From positions 1-64,000 of IMG/VR virus record IMGVR_UViG_3300035157_001159: a DNA stretch of 64,000 nucleotides; one strand, 5' to 3'. A model generated the notes under the pieces. The model saw nothing but the letters and a program-made list of their open reading frames with translations. It ran no database searches and was not told the DNA's origin. Positions 38,688 through 47,843 of the stretch are shown in pieces. The translations under genes and the position numbers were made by a program. Source of the DNA: a virus. Position 1 is the first letter of the stretch. Each line of letters starts with the position of its first letter.

Positions 38688-40199
38688 ATGGCAATACAAC
38701 AAGCATTTATGGTACTCGGAGTAGTACCACCTGGATACGAAACATATACTAATGTAGGATCATATTCTTTTATTGTTCCTCCTGGATTTACTGAGGTTTC
38801 TATAGTCTCAGTTGGTGGAGGTGCTGGTGGTGGAGGTGGATATGGATCTGCTGGTGGTGGATTAGTTTGGTCTGATAATGTTTCTGTAACTCCTGGTGAG
38901 GTTTTAGATATAAATGTTGGTGCTGGTGGAACAGGATATAGTCCAAGCATTAGTGGTACTCCTAATCAAGGACAAACAAGTTATGTTAAGAGACGAAGTA
39001 ATGGTGAATACCTTGTAAAATCTTATGGCGGTGGTTCAATAAGCCAAAGTAGTTTAGGTGGAGGTGGAGAATTTTTCTCTGGTAATGGAAGAGTTTTAGA
39101 TGGTGGTGATGGTGAATATACTCTACCTGGAGAACCTACAGTTCCTCCACAACACAATTCAACAGGAGCAGCATTTAAATCTGCAACTTGGGCTGGTTCA
39201 TCTACTCCTTCTGGTAGAGGTGGTGGTGGAACTGCATTAATATCAGGAACAACTGGTAATGATGGTGGATTTTATACTGGCAATACTGGTGCGGCTGGTG
39301 GTAGATATGGTGGAGGTGGTGCTGAAGGACCTGCAGGTGTTGGTAATTTTGGTGGTACTGGTGGAGATGGTGGAGTTAGTATTGCTTGGGGTGCTCCATA
39401 TTTAATAGGAGATGGTTTTCCTAGAATAGATGGTAACTATAGTACTTACTTTAGGGGTAATCAATATGATGATTATTTTGATTACACTCCAGGAACTTCT
39501 GGTGTTTTTCAACTTGGATCAGGAAACTTTACTATAGAATTTTGGCACAGGACTGGTGTTGTTGATCCAAATGGTAATACGTCAGGTAGTAATACTGGTA
39601 GGCAAAGATCATTTGCTGTTTTCATTGAAGGTTATAAAGCAAGTCCTTTAATTTCTCAAACGTGGGCAATTCAAGCAAACAGTCTTGGTCAGAAGATGGT
39701 ATGGATTGAGGGTGGTAATCTTGCATTTGAAACTACTACAGATACTATGACTAATGCTGCTTTGAATCAAACTGTTAAATGGAGACACTATGCTTTCGTT
39801 AGGAATGGTAATAACTTAGATTTTTATCTTGATGGTGTGAAAGATACTAGTATCAATAGTGGTAATGGTTATACTACATCATTGAACGATACTCAAACTG
39901 ATGCTATAAGGATTGGAAATTGGACTGCTAATACAGATTATAATATTCATGGATGGATGTCTAATGTTCGAGTAACAAAAGGTGTTGCTGTTTATACTTC
40001 AAACTTTGATGTTTGGGATAATTGGAATAACCCTAATCAAGTTGCTTTGTTACCACCTTTAACTGAGATAACTGGAACATCATTACTTGATTTTAATAGT
40101 ACATCTCTTAACACTGCCTACTGGGGTCCTGGTAACTCAACAGGTACAGTGTCGCAAAATGGAGGACCTACCTCTTCAACTAATAGCCCTTATAGTTAA
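38688..40199 (+). CDS. Glycine-rich plus LamG-like (concanavalin-fold) protein
   Basis: The 503-residue protein starts AIQQAFM like its two neighbours. One divergent glycine-rich module (YSFIVPPGFTEVSIVSVGGGAGGG, NVSVTPGEVLDINVGAGG, GGVSIAWG) fills the first ~235 residues. Residues ~260-440 form a LamG/concanavalin-like domain: FQLGSGNFTIEFWHRTG, KWRHYAFVRNGNNLDFYLDGVKDTS, and IHGWMSNVRVTKGVAVYTSNF. Such domains bind sugars, consistent with a receptor-binding adhesin. It begins four bases after the 34155 gene. Confidence 0.78.
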   Translation: MAIQQAFMVLGVVPPGYETYTNVGSYSFIVPPGFTEVSIVSVGGGAGGGGGYGSAGGGLVWSDNVSVTPGEVLDINVGAGGTGYSPSISGTPNQGQTSYVKRRSNGEYLVKSYGGGSISQSSLGGGGEFFSGNGRVLDGGDGEYTLPGEPTVPPQHNSTGAAFKSATWAGSSTPSGRGGGGTALISGTTGNDGGFYTGNTGAAGGRYGGGGAEGPAGVGNFGGTGGDGGVSIAWGAPYLIGDGFPRIDGNYSTYFRGNQYDDYFDYTPGTSGVFQLGSGNFTIEFWHRTGVVDPNGNTSGSNTGRQRSFAVFIEGYKASPLISQTWAIQANSLGQKMVWIEGGNLAFETTTDTMTNAALNQTVKWRHYAFVRNGNNLDFYLDGVKDTSINSGNGYTTSLNDTQTDAIRIGNWTANTDYNIHGWMSNVRVTKGVAVYTSNFDVWDNWNNPNQVALLPPLTEITGTSLLDFNSTSLNTAYWGPGNSTGTVSQNGGPTSSTNSPYS

Positions 40200-40202
40200 T
40201 GT

Positions 40203-40210
40203 GATAAATA
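40203..40210 (+). promoter_or_regulatory. T4-type late promoter box GATAAATA
   Basis: Consensus box 19 bases ahead of the fibre gene at 40230, directly after the LamG gene stop. Confidence 0.66.
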
Positions 40211-40229
40211 AGTAAAAATAGTCATATAG

Positions 40230-40955
40230 ATGGCAAGAAACAGAGAATTTTCTCAACTTGGATCCTTTGTAGTTGTTGATGACAACAACGGTAATATTGC
40301 TATTACCAGTACATCAACACCTTACGTTGGTATTGGGACCACAAATCCGATTCATAAACTTGACGTAGCTGGAATTGCTACATTCAGAGAAGATGTTTAT
40401 ATTGGTGGTGGATTAACTGTTGCCCAAAATATTGATTTTCTTGGTGGTCTTTTTCAGAATGGTGTCCAATTTAATCCTAGTGCTGGAGTTGGTATTGGAT
40501 CAACAACAGTTAATCCAAATTCAGGTATAATCAATCCAAGAATTGGTGTAGGATTTACTGATTTAAGTTTTGTTGGTGAAGGTCTTAGTGTTACTGGATA
40601 TGGTAGTACCATTGTTATTGATTTTACAGACCTTGTTTCTAAATCAGAAGCTACAGTACCAGGTCTTACACTTATAAACACTAGTACTAATTTAAGTGCT
40701 AATGTAAGTTATTCTGCTGATACAACAGCAGCAGTTTTTACAGCAACTCTTCCTGCAAATAAGCAGGCTGGCGATTTTGTTGAACTCCATGATACCGAAT
40801 CTAATTGGGACATAAATAATCTTATGGTTGCAACTCAAAATAATGAGCAGTTTAAAAATTATGAAGGCGTGATTGATTCTCCTTTAGCATGTGATGTCGC
40901 TGGTGCTGCTGTAAAATTAGTTTGGACTAATACTTACTGGAGGGTATTTGCATGA
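40230..40955 (+). CDS. Fibre-type protein
   Basis: The 241-residue product has the recurrent fibre opening ARNREFSQLGSFVVVDDNNGNIAITSTSTPYVGIGTTNPIHKLDVAGIATF and then VYIGGGLTVAQNIDFLGGLF. The C-terminal half (STNLSANVSYSADTTAAVFTATLPANKQAGDFVELHDTESNWDINNLMV) is a common fibre cap. The stop overlaps the next start by four bases (ATGA). Confidence 0.75.
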   Translation: MARNREFSQLGSFVVVDDNNGNIAITSTSTPYVGIGTTNPIHKLDVAGIATFREDVYIGGGLTVAQNIDFLGGLFQNGVQFNPSAGVGIGSTTVNPNSGIINPRIGVGFTDLSFVGEGLSVTGYGSTIVIDFTDLVSKSEATVPGLTLINTSTNLSANVSYSADTTAAVFTATLPANKQAGDFVELHDTESNWDINNLMVATQNNEQFKNYEGVIDSPLACDVAGAAVKLVWTNTYWRVFA

Positions 40956-41323
40956 CAATGTTTTTAAGTGAGAGTATAGACTCTTCCAATGGTGGAGGAG
41001 GTCTTTTAATATCACAACAAAATAGTTTTTATGTTCATGCTCTGAGAAGAGATGCTGATGGTATGTTGCAATATACCAAAGTTAAGAGTACTGAAGCTGG
41101 AGTACAGGATTTTCATCGTTTAGATGGAACTGCTTACCCAGATTTTTTAGATGGTGGTGATTATGTTGAAGAAACCACTGAGGTAAAGACACATTTAAAT
41201 CACCCACAAGATAAATACCAACAGTTCCGATTTGATTTTAGACGCACGTCTTATTACATCGATAGTGATGGATATTTAGTAGCAAAATTTGGTGATTATG
41301 ATTATTCTGTAGGACCAAAATAG
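40952..41323 (+). CDS. Small conserved-looking fibre-associated protein
   Basis: The 123-residue product contains FYVHALRRDADGMLQYTKVKSTEAGVQDFHRLDGTAYPDFLDGGDYVEET, and later KYQQFRFDFRRTSYYIDSDGYLVAKFGDYDYSVGPK. It starts at the ATGA junction with the fibre before it, suggesting a partner or assembly function. Not assigned to a family. Confidence 0.65.
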   Translation: MTMFLSESIDSSNGGGGLLISQQNSFYVHALRRDADGMLQYTKVKSTEAGVQDFHRLDGTAYPDFLDGGDYVEETTEVKTHLNHPQDKYQQFRFDFRRTSYYIDSDGYLVAKFGDYDYSVGPK

Positions 41324-41337
41324 GAGTTTAACAAACA

Positions 41338-44300
41338 ATGGCTGAATTTAGACTTGGGAGGCTAAAATTTTCTTGGAAAGGCAACTGGGCTACCAGTACT
41401 GCTTATGTAATTGATGATATAGTAAAGTTTGGTGCGAATACATATGTTTGTACTCAGAACCATACTTCCACAAATAGCGAGAATCTTTTTTATAATGATG
41501 ATTCTGCTAAATGGTCCTTACATACGGAGAGTATAGCAAGTAAAGGTGAATGGGTATCTGGTGCTTATTATAAGATTAATGATATTATTAAGTATGGTAA
41601 TAGTCAATATAGAGTAAAGGTAGGTTTCTCTACAACCACACTTGATACTACTAATACAACTCAATTAGAAGAATATATTTCATCATTTAATTATGAAGAT
41701 AGTTGGGATTCGGCAACAGCATATCAAGTTGGTGACGTTGTAGCATACGGTGGTTATACTTATGTTGCTACTAGTGATCATACAAACAAACCACCAGCTT
41801 ATAATCTAGCTAATGATTGGGACATTCTAACAACAGGATTTAATGTTGTAGGTACTTGGGATACTGGTACTGATTACACTCAAGGTAATGTTGTAATCTA
41901 TGGTGGATTTACATACGTTGCGATTTCAACTAGTACTAACGTTGCTCCAAGTTCTAGCACTGCTAAGTGGAGCTTAGTATCTAAAGGTTTTGAGTGGAAA
42001 GGTAACTGGGATGCTAACACTACCTATCTACCAGGTGAAGTTGTCAAACGATTAAGTAATAGTTATGTTGGTATTGTTACTACTAACGTTAACTTAAATC
42101 AAGACCCTTCAACTGATGGTCCAGGTAATTACTGGAACGTTTTGATTGAAGGTGCTGACACCAATGTGATGACAACATCTGGTGACTTGGTTTACTATAC
42201 TACTGGTGCTACTAGACTACCAACTGGAACAGATGGTAAAGTATTAACAGTAAACAGTAGTGGATTACCTAATTGGGAAACCAGTAATGTTACACATCCA
42301 GTTTATTATGTAACTGAGGAAGGATCTGATAGTAATGATGGTTCAAATATTAGTAGATCATTTGCTAGTCTTAAACATGCTTGTGGTATTGCTACTGGAC
42401 CAGCAACAATCTATGTAAAGGCTGGTACATATGAAGAGTCATTACCTATTGTAGTTCCAACTGAAGTATCAATTGTTGGTGATAACCTAAGAACATCTAG
42501 AATTAAACCTCAAGCTGGTGATGCACATTATCAAGTAGTTACTTTAGCAAGTGTACCACAACCAACATTTACAATAACTAATGCTAACTATAATACTGCT
42601 AATGGTAATTTATTATTAACTATAGGTACTCATACACTTAATGTAAATGATAAAGTTAAACTTGCTGAAGAGTCGATAGTATTCAGTTGTAATTTCAATG
42701 GTGCTACTGGTTCTGCTGCTCAGAAAGCATATCCAAGAGCAACTGGAGCAAATACTCCTAGTGGTGCTGACTATGCTTATGATAAAGCTCTTACTGTTAT
42801 AGCAGTAACATCTAACACTATTACTATAAACGTTAATAAGGAACCTGGTCAAGCAATTAGTATTAGTAATACTCACCAATTTGTTTCTGCTACTGGTAGT
42901 GGTCTCAGTAAGGCAGCACCTTATATTTCTTATGGTACTACCATTTCTAATGGTGCTGGAACAAAGACTGCTAGTATTTTAGAAGCAAGTTATGATGAGA
43001 AGACTGTTCATATAAGACCAATGACTGGTGGATTATGGACAACATCAGATACATGGGAGAACCTTGGTAATGATATTGCTATAACAAATGTAGAACAGAG
43101 ATCAAATGCTGAATCTGTAATGTTCTTCATGAGTGACAAAACTATGTTGAAAGACCTTTTAATGGAAGGTATGACTGGTTTTGTTAAAGCAGGACAGGTA
43201 CTACAAAATACAGCTCAAATCGCAGATACTATTGTAACTGGTACTGGATTCTTCCCTGATTTGGTTGGAACTACTGTAACTGGTACTGGTGTTGCTGAAG
43301 GAACTAAAGTTATTAACTTTATTAGTGCTACACAATTAGAAGTTGATAAGAATCAAACAGTTTCTTCTACAACATTAACATTCACTGCATCTCCAGAAGA
43401 CCTTAATAACGCAACTATTAAAGGTGTCTTTGTTCAGATGAACCCTGAGACTCCGATTACTAAATCTCCATATATCTCTAACTGTTCTTGTCAATCAGTT
43501 GGTGGTGTTGGAGCAATTGTAGATGGTAATGTTCATAGACAATTTGCTGATGATGGTAATACTCCATCTAACAAATCAATTGTTATGGACTCCTTCACAC
43601 AGATACATGATGATGGTGTAGGATTCTGGATTACTAATAACGCTGCTGCTGAATTAGTTTCATCATTCACTTATTATTGTCACGTTTCTTATTGTGCTAC
43701 TCGTGGTGGTAGGATAAGATCTCTTGCTGGAAACAGTTCTTGGGGTAACTATGCGATTGTAAGTTCTGGATTTAACCAACAAGAGAAGCATAGAGCAGGT
43801 CAAATTGAAGGACTGATGTTAGAGTTTGAAAAAGACTCTAAAGTAATAGGTGGTGATGGTTCTGCTGTGAATGATTTCCAAGTTGGTGAAAGAATTAGAG
43901 GTAATACTTCAGAGTCAATAGGATATATTAACTCTATTCAGGGTGGTGATAAAACTCTTATTTACTATTCTTTGATTACTGCTGGACCTGCTGGTGTTGG
44001 TACTGGATTTGTTCAGAATGAAACTATAACAGGTTTGACAAATGGTACAACTGCTACTCTACATCCAACTGGTTCAACTGCTAACAGAGGTCAATCAGGA
44101 TTTACGATTGTTGCTTCTGGATTAAGTACTTCACCAACTCTTACTGCTAATGGTAGTATAGAATTTGTTACTGGATCTGGTAACGGTGGATTTAATAATT
44201 CTACAATTACTGGTGCTGATCCGTTTACATTTGTGATTGATGGTGTAAGTCAGACTGGTGCTGATGGACGTGGTTCATTAACTGTTGATAGAGCACAGTG

Positions 44301-45315
44301 GTCAACATCTGGTGCTGCTCATACTGGAGGAACTAAAGCTTTAGTTCATTATCCAGTTGGATCTGGGCAAGCTACATTCTTGACTCCTGCTGCTTCTGGT
44401 GATACTACTATTAACGTTAATACAATTTCTGGATTTAACCCTGGAGAGTATGTATTGAGTCCATCGAAAGAGTTGATGAAGATTGTAAGTCTCAACTCAG
44501 CAACTCAGATGACTGTAACAAGAGCACAAGATGGTGCTGCTGCTGCTTCAGCATATAATATTGGAGAACAATTAGTTTCTATTGGTGCTACTAGTTTGTT
44601 GACTAATAGTGTTGAGCTTTGGAAGGATTGTACTTCTACTGATACTGATATCAGAGTTGTAACTCCTACTCCATTCACTAAGAATGATTTCTATAAGATT
44701 GATAATGAGTTTGTTAAAGTAGTTGGACTATCAACAGATGCTACTGGTATTACTGTGTTAACTCTTGTTGAAGAGAAAGCTGCTAAATGTTTTGATGAAC
44801 AGAACATTAAGATTCGTTATCTCTATAGTCAAGCAAGACTAACAGGACATGACTTCTTACAAGTCGGTACAGGTGGAACAGTTACAACTAACTGGCCTGA
44901 TGTACCTACGGTAGACCCAATTCAGTCACAAGAAATTACTGAAGGGTTCCCTGGACGTGTATTCTATGTTTCAACTGACCAAGATGGTAACTTCCGTGTT
45001 GGTAAGTACTTCCGTGTTAACCAGGCAACTGGTTCCGCAACATTGAATGCTAGTGCGTTCGATCTATCTGGTCTAACTTCACTACAATTGGGTTCAATTG
45101 GTGCTCAGTTAGGTGCTCAAATTAATGAGTTCTCAACTGATGGCACAATGTCACAGAACAGTCCTAATAAGTGTCCTACACAATCAGCAGTTAGAACTTA
45201 TGTTGGTATACAGACTGTTGGTACATTACAGGACGCAGTAAGTCGTGCTGATGCTGGAATCAAAACATCATTTGAATCCGTTAGTGCACCTGCTTTCTTT
45301 ACTGCAACTAGTTAA
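41338..45315 (+). CDS. Large spike/fibre with CBM-like repeats and beta-helix
   Basis: The 1325-residue protein starts with five tandem ~50-residue repeats resembling CBM5/12 chitin-binding-type modules (SWDSATAYQVGDVVAYGGYTYVATSDHTNKPP; GTWDTGTDYTQGNVVIYGGFTYVAISTSTN), spanning residues ~10-275. From ~320 it becomes a pectin-lyase-like beta-helix (YVTEEGSDSNDGSN, PATIYVKAGTYEESLPIVVPTEVSIVGDNLRTS). The C-terminus, VFYVSTDQDGNFRVGKYFRVNQATGSATLNASAF, matches the end of the 15089 protein. A carbohydrate-binding receptor-recognition role is likely. Confidence 0.82.
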   Translation: MAEFRLGRLKFSWKGNWATSTAYVIDDIVKFGANTYVCTQNHTSTNSENLFYNDDSAKWSLHTESIASKGEWVSGAYYKINDIIKYGNSQYRVKVGFSTTTLDTTNTTQLEEYISSFNYEDSWDSATAYQVGDVVAYGGYTYVATSDHTNKPPAYNLANDWDILTTGFNVVGTWDTGTDYTQGNVVIYGGFTYVAISTSTNVAPSSSTAKWSLVSKGFEWKGNWDANTTYLPGEVVKRLSNSYVGIVTTNVNLNQDPSTDGPGNYWNVLIEGADTNVMTTSGDLVYYTTGATRLPTGTDGKVLTVNSSGLPNWETSNVTHPVYYVTEEGSDSNDGSNISRSFASLKHACGIATGPATIYVKAGTYEESLPIVVPTEVSIVGDNLRTSRIKPQAGDAHYQVVTLASVPQPTFTITNANYNTANGNLLLTIGTHTLNVNDKVKLAEESIVFSCNFNGATGSAAQKAYPRATGANTPSGADYAYDKALTVIAVTSNTITINVNKEPGQAISISNTHQFVSATGSGLSKAAPYISYGTTISNGAGTKTASILEASYDEKTVHIRPMTGGLWTTSDTWENLGNDIAITNVEQRSNAESVMFFMSDKTMLKDLLMEGMTGFVKAGQVLQNTAQIADTIVTGTGFFPDLVGTTVTGTGVAEGTKVINFISATQLEVDKNQTVSSTTLTFTASPEDLNNATIKGVFVQMNPETPITKSPYISNCSCQSVGGVGAIVDGNVHRQFADDGNTPSNKSIVMDSFTQIHDDGVGFWITNNAAAELVSSFTYYCHVSYCATRGGRIRSLAGNSSWGNYAIVSSGFNQQEKHRAGQIEGLMLEFEKDSKVIGGDGSAVNDFQVGERIRGNTSESIGYINSIQGGDKTLIYYSLITAGPAGVGTGFVQNETITGLTNGTTATLHPTGSTANRGQSGFTIVASGLSTSPTLTANGSIEFVTGSGNGGFNNSTITGADPFTFVIDGVSQTGADGRGSLTVDRAQWSTSGAAHTGGTKALVHYPVGSGQATFLTPAASGDTTINVNTISGFNPGEYVLSPSKELMKIVSLNSATQMTVTRAQDGAAAASAYNIGEQLVSIGATSLLTNSVELWKDCTSTDTDIRVVTPTPFTKNDFYKIDNEFVKVVGLSTDATGITVLTLVEEKAAKCFDEQNIKIRYLYSQARLTGHDFLQVGTGGTVTTNWPDVPTVDPIQSQEITEGFPGRVFYVSTDQDGNFRVGKYFRVNQATGSATLNASAFDLSGLTSLQLGSIGAQLGAQINEFSTDGTMSQNSPNKCPTQSAVRTYVGIQTVGTLQDAVSRADAGIKTSFESVSAPAFFTATS

Positions 45316-45327
45316 TGATAACTTCTT

Positions 45328-45335
45328 TATAAATA
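45328..45335 (+). promoter_or_regulatory. T4-type late promoter box TATAAATA
   Basis: Exact consensus 24 bases ahead of the gene at 45360. Confidence 0.72.
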
Positions 45336-45359
45336 CAAGAAAAGGAACATCTTTTAAAA

Positions 45360-45680
45360 ATGGCATCTGGAATTTTGGGGCAAGCTGCTCCTTCTGCTAG
45401 TACTAATACTTCTGTTTACACAGTTCCTGCGTCAACTCTTTCTGTTGTTAATATAAACGTTCTTAATCGTTCAACATCTAATCCTGTTGATGTAAGAATT
45501 GCTCTAGCGACAGGTAATACTCCAGCAAACTCGGAGTATATTGAGTATGATGTTACGGTTCCTGCGAAAGGAGTTGTTGAAAGAACAGGTATAGCATTAA
45601 ATGCTGGTAAGATAGTTGTAGTATATTGCTCAACTGGCGACACTAGTGTCAGTGTTTATGGTTTAGAACAAGCTGCTTAG
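45360..45680 (+). CDS. Small beta-sandwich virion-type protein
   Basis: The 106-residue product has ASGILGQAAPSASTNTSVYTVPASTLSVVNINVLNRSTSNPVDVRIALATG, then SEYIEYDVTVPAKGVVERTGIALNAGKIVVVYCSTGDTSVSVYGLE. The same strand order and 'EYIEYdvtv..g..yeRTgi.L..Gq.lvv.s' motif occurs twice in the 56047 protein, showing one domain used singly here and in tandem there. It has its own late promoter. Confidence 0.72.
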   Translation: MASGILGQAAPSASTNTSVYTVPASTLSVVNINVLNRSTSNPVDVRIALATGNTPANSEYIEYDVTVPAKGVVERTGIALNAGKIVVVYCSTGDTSVSVYGLEQAA

Positions 45681-45689
45681 AGGAATAAC

Positions 45690-45980
45690 ATGGGTAGATA
45701 CATTGGTTTAATTATCAATAAAGGAAAGGGTGGAGGAGGACTAGGTCCTACTGAACCTTTTACTAGATCATCAGGTATTACTACAGATAGTAATAATAAT
45801 GTTACTGCTGTAACCTTAGGTGATGTAGCTTATTCTGATATAAAGTATGATGCTAATGCGTCTACGGTTGGTTTAATCACTGGATTCACTGAAAATATTG
45901 GAGGTGTATCCAAAAAGTGGAGGCTTACATATGAAGCTGGCACTAATTTGGTAACTGTTGTTGAGGAGGATCCAAACTAA
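45690..45980 (+). CDS. Small fibre-associated protein
   Basis: The 96-residue product contains GRYIGLIINKGKGGGGLGPTEPFTRSSGITTDSNNNVTAVTLGDVAYSDIKYDANASTVGLITGFTENIGGVSKKW. This beta-type protein has a glycine hinge near residue 15. It is nine bases after the previous gene and coupled to the next by a TAATG junction. Function not recognised. Confidence 0.65.
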   Translation: MGRYIGLIINKGKGGGGLGPTEPFTRSSGITTDSNNNVTAVTLGDVAYSDIKYDANASTVGLITGFTENIGGVSKKWRLTYEAGTNLVTVVEEDPN

Positions 45981-47083
45981 TGGCAATTGATGTTTTAACC
46001 TATAATGCTTTACAAGAAGTAAATCAAGAACTTAGAAAAGAACTTGCTGATCTAACCCAACAAGTCACCGATGCTGGTGGCGGTGGTGGCGGTGGTGCTG
46101 GTGTACCACTTCAAACACAGTGTGATGTAGTAAGAAAGGTTGCTGAAGCAGGATACATGCTTAACGCCAACCAGTGGTGCTTGATACCTACTACTATGGG
46201 TGCATGTCCATTATGTCCTGATGGTGGTACAGCATTTACTAATGGATTTGCTGTTTGTGATACTACAGGATATTATCGTTGTGGTGCTAGCTGTACTTGG
46301 ACTGTTCCATCTGGTGTGACTTGTGCTCGTTTCCAAATCTGGGGTGCTGGTGGAGGTAGTAATGAGTCTAGGTGTTGTGGATTCGCCCCTTCAGGATCTT
46401 CAGGTGCTTATGCTTCTGTTATTATTCCAGTTTCTGCTGGTAGTCAATATACATTATGTGCTGGTTGTGCTTATTGTTGCTATGCTTATGGGGATGGATA
46501 TAACCAAGCAAGAGGGGATACATCTTATGTTCAGGGAACTAACTTAAATAACTTCTGTGCTCTAGGTGGTTGGTCTGGATGTATGTTTAAAGAGATTGAG
46601 GATAGAGCAGATCAGTATGGAGTTAAGATAGGACAGTTCTGTTATTGTAGATATCTTGGTGGATGTATTTGTAGAAGTGGTGCTTGGGTATGTGCTGAGT
46701 ATGAAACACAAGGACAAGGATATCCAGAAGGACATTGCTCAGGAGCTCATCCAGCTTGGGTTTCTCGTTGTGTATGTTTCTATGGAACTTCTACTGGTGG
46801 TAGTGGTGTATATGGACACAGAGGAATGTGGTCATATATAAGTGTTGATAATTACATGCCAGCGTTGGGATGGATTTCTACAATGTATGGTTATCCACAA
46901 TACTGCTGTGGTAGAGGTGGATGTTGGGTATGTAATAACTGTGGTGGATTCTGCCAGAGTGCTTGGCAAACTGGTGTTAGACCGATGCCTGGTGCTGGTG
47001 GGTGGATGACATCTTCCTGTGGTGGTAACTGTACTTGTGGTGACGCAGGTAGAATGGGCATGGTTTGTGTTTGTTATAATTAA
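45980..47083 (+). CDS. Extremely cysteine-rich surface-type protein (copy 1)
   Basis: The 367-residue product has 35 cysteines. A short N-terminal coiled-coil-like segment (LQEVNQELRKELADLTQQV) and a glycine hinge lead into CTWTVPSGVTCARFQIWGAGGGSN, then YASVIIPVSAGSQYTLCAGCAYCC, the same core as the glycine-rich modules. Many CC, CxC and CxxC pairs follow (FCYCRYLGGCICRSG, YCCGRGGCWVCNNCGGFC), and the end is GAGGWMTSSCGGNCTCGDAGRMGMVC. Since there is no signal peptide, cysteines could bind metal or form disulfides after lysis. A paralogue is at 47844. Confidence 0.75.
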   Translation: MAIDVLTYNALQEVNQELRKELADLTQQVTDAGGGGGGGAGVPLQTQCDVVRKVAEAGYMLNANQWCLIPTTMGACPLCPDGGTAFTNGFAVCDTTGYYRCGASCTWTVPSGVTCARFQIWGAGGGSNESRCCGFAPSGSSGAYASVIIPVSAGSQYTLCAGCAYCCYAYGDGYNQARGDTSYVQGTNLNNFCALGGWSGCMFKEIEDRADQYGVKIGQFCYCRYLGGCICRSGAWVCAEYETQGQGYPEGHCSGAHPAWVSRCVCFYGTSTGGSGVYGHRGMWSYISVDNYMPALGWISTMYGYPQYCCGRGGCWVCNNCGGFCQSAWQTGVRPMPGAGGWMTSSCGGNCTCGDAGRMGMVCVCYN

Positions 47084-47094
47084 TTTGTACACCT

Positions 47095-47102
47095 TATAAA
47101 TA
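47095..47102 (+). promoter_or_regulatory. T4-type late promoter box TATAAATA
   Basis: Exact consensus 21 bases ahead of the gene at 47124. Confidence 0.72.
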
Positions 47103-47123
47103 AGTAAAAGTAGACTGATAGCA

Positions 47124-47837
47124 ATGGCAAAAATTACACAATCATTTACTTACGCTCTGCCAGAGGAAAATTATGTCGCTGGTATTTCGACTACTAAGAC
47201 TGGAACCTATACTTACATAGGACCAGATGAGTTTGATGTGGAGATAGATGGTGAAGGTTATATCATTAATTTTGATTTGTTGGAGTATCCTGATCCCGAA
47301 AGAAGGAAAACTATCAAGGCTACTGAAGCTTCTCAGTTACCTATAGCATATCTTGCTAGACATCATTATGATGAAGAAGGTTTTGTTTGGACAGAAAATT
47401 ATGTTCAAGAAACTATGGATAATGGTGATATATACAATAGGTTGGATAATCCAGACTTAGAAGATGTATATATGACCCCAAGATGGGATGAATCACAAGG
47501 TAAGTGGATTGTAGAACAGATATTGAAAGAACAACGTAATAATGCACAGGCAGAGGCGAAGAGAAGAAAGTCTTATGTAGAGACTTATTATTCACAATAT
47601 GATTTTGGAACCGATGTTAATGCTAAGATAGATGCTTATCTTGTAGGAATTACATCCTTTATAGCTGCTAATCCACCATATAAGACTTGGAAGTATACTA
47701 CTCAACCAACTCCTCCAGATATTCCAAAGATAGATGCTGATATTATGAAGGCATTCAGTGGATTACCATTACCACATAGTTATGCTTTAGGTGGTGGACC
47801 TGTTTTGACATTTCCTGGCGAAACTGCGGAGGGTTAA
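47124..47837 (+). CDS. Protein between the cysteine-rich pair, perhaps an assembly factor
   Basis: The 237-residue product has few cysteines, unlike its neighbours. The N-terminal half is beta-rich (GTYTYIGPDEFDVEIDGEGYIINFDLLEYPDPERRKTIKATEA). The C-terminal half is helical and basic (EQILKEQRNNAQAEAKRRKSYVETYYSQYDFGTDVNAKIDAYLVGITSFIAANPPYKTWKY) and ends with a proline stretch. The helical part faintly recalls tail-fibre assembly chaperones, but I cannot confirm that. Its late box and position suggest co-production with the cysteine-rich proteins. Confidence 0.6.
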   Translation: MAKITQSFTYALPEENYVAGISTTKTGTYTYIGPDEFDVEIDGEGYIINFDLLEYPDPERRKTIKATEASQLPIAYLARHHYDEEGFVWTENYVQETMDNGDIYNRLDNPDLEDVYMTPRWDESQGKWIVEQILKEQRNNAQAEAKRRKSYVETYYSQYDFGTDVNAKIDAYLVGITSFIAANPPYKTWKYTTQPTPPDIPKIDADIMKAFSGLPLPHSYALGGGPVLTFPGETAEG

Positions 47838-47843
47838 TTACAC

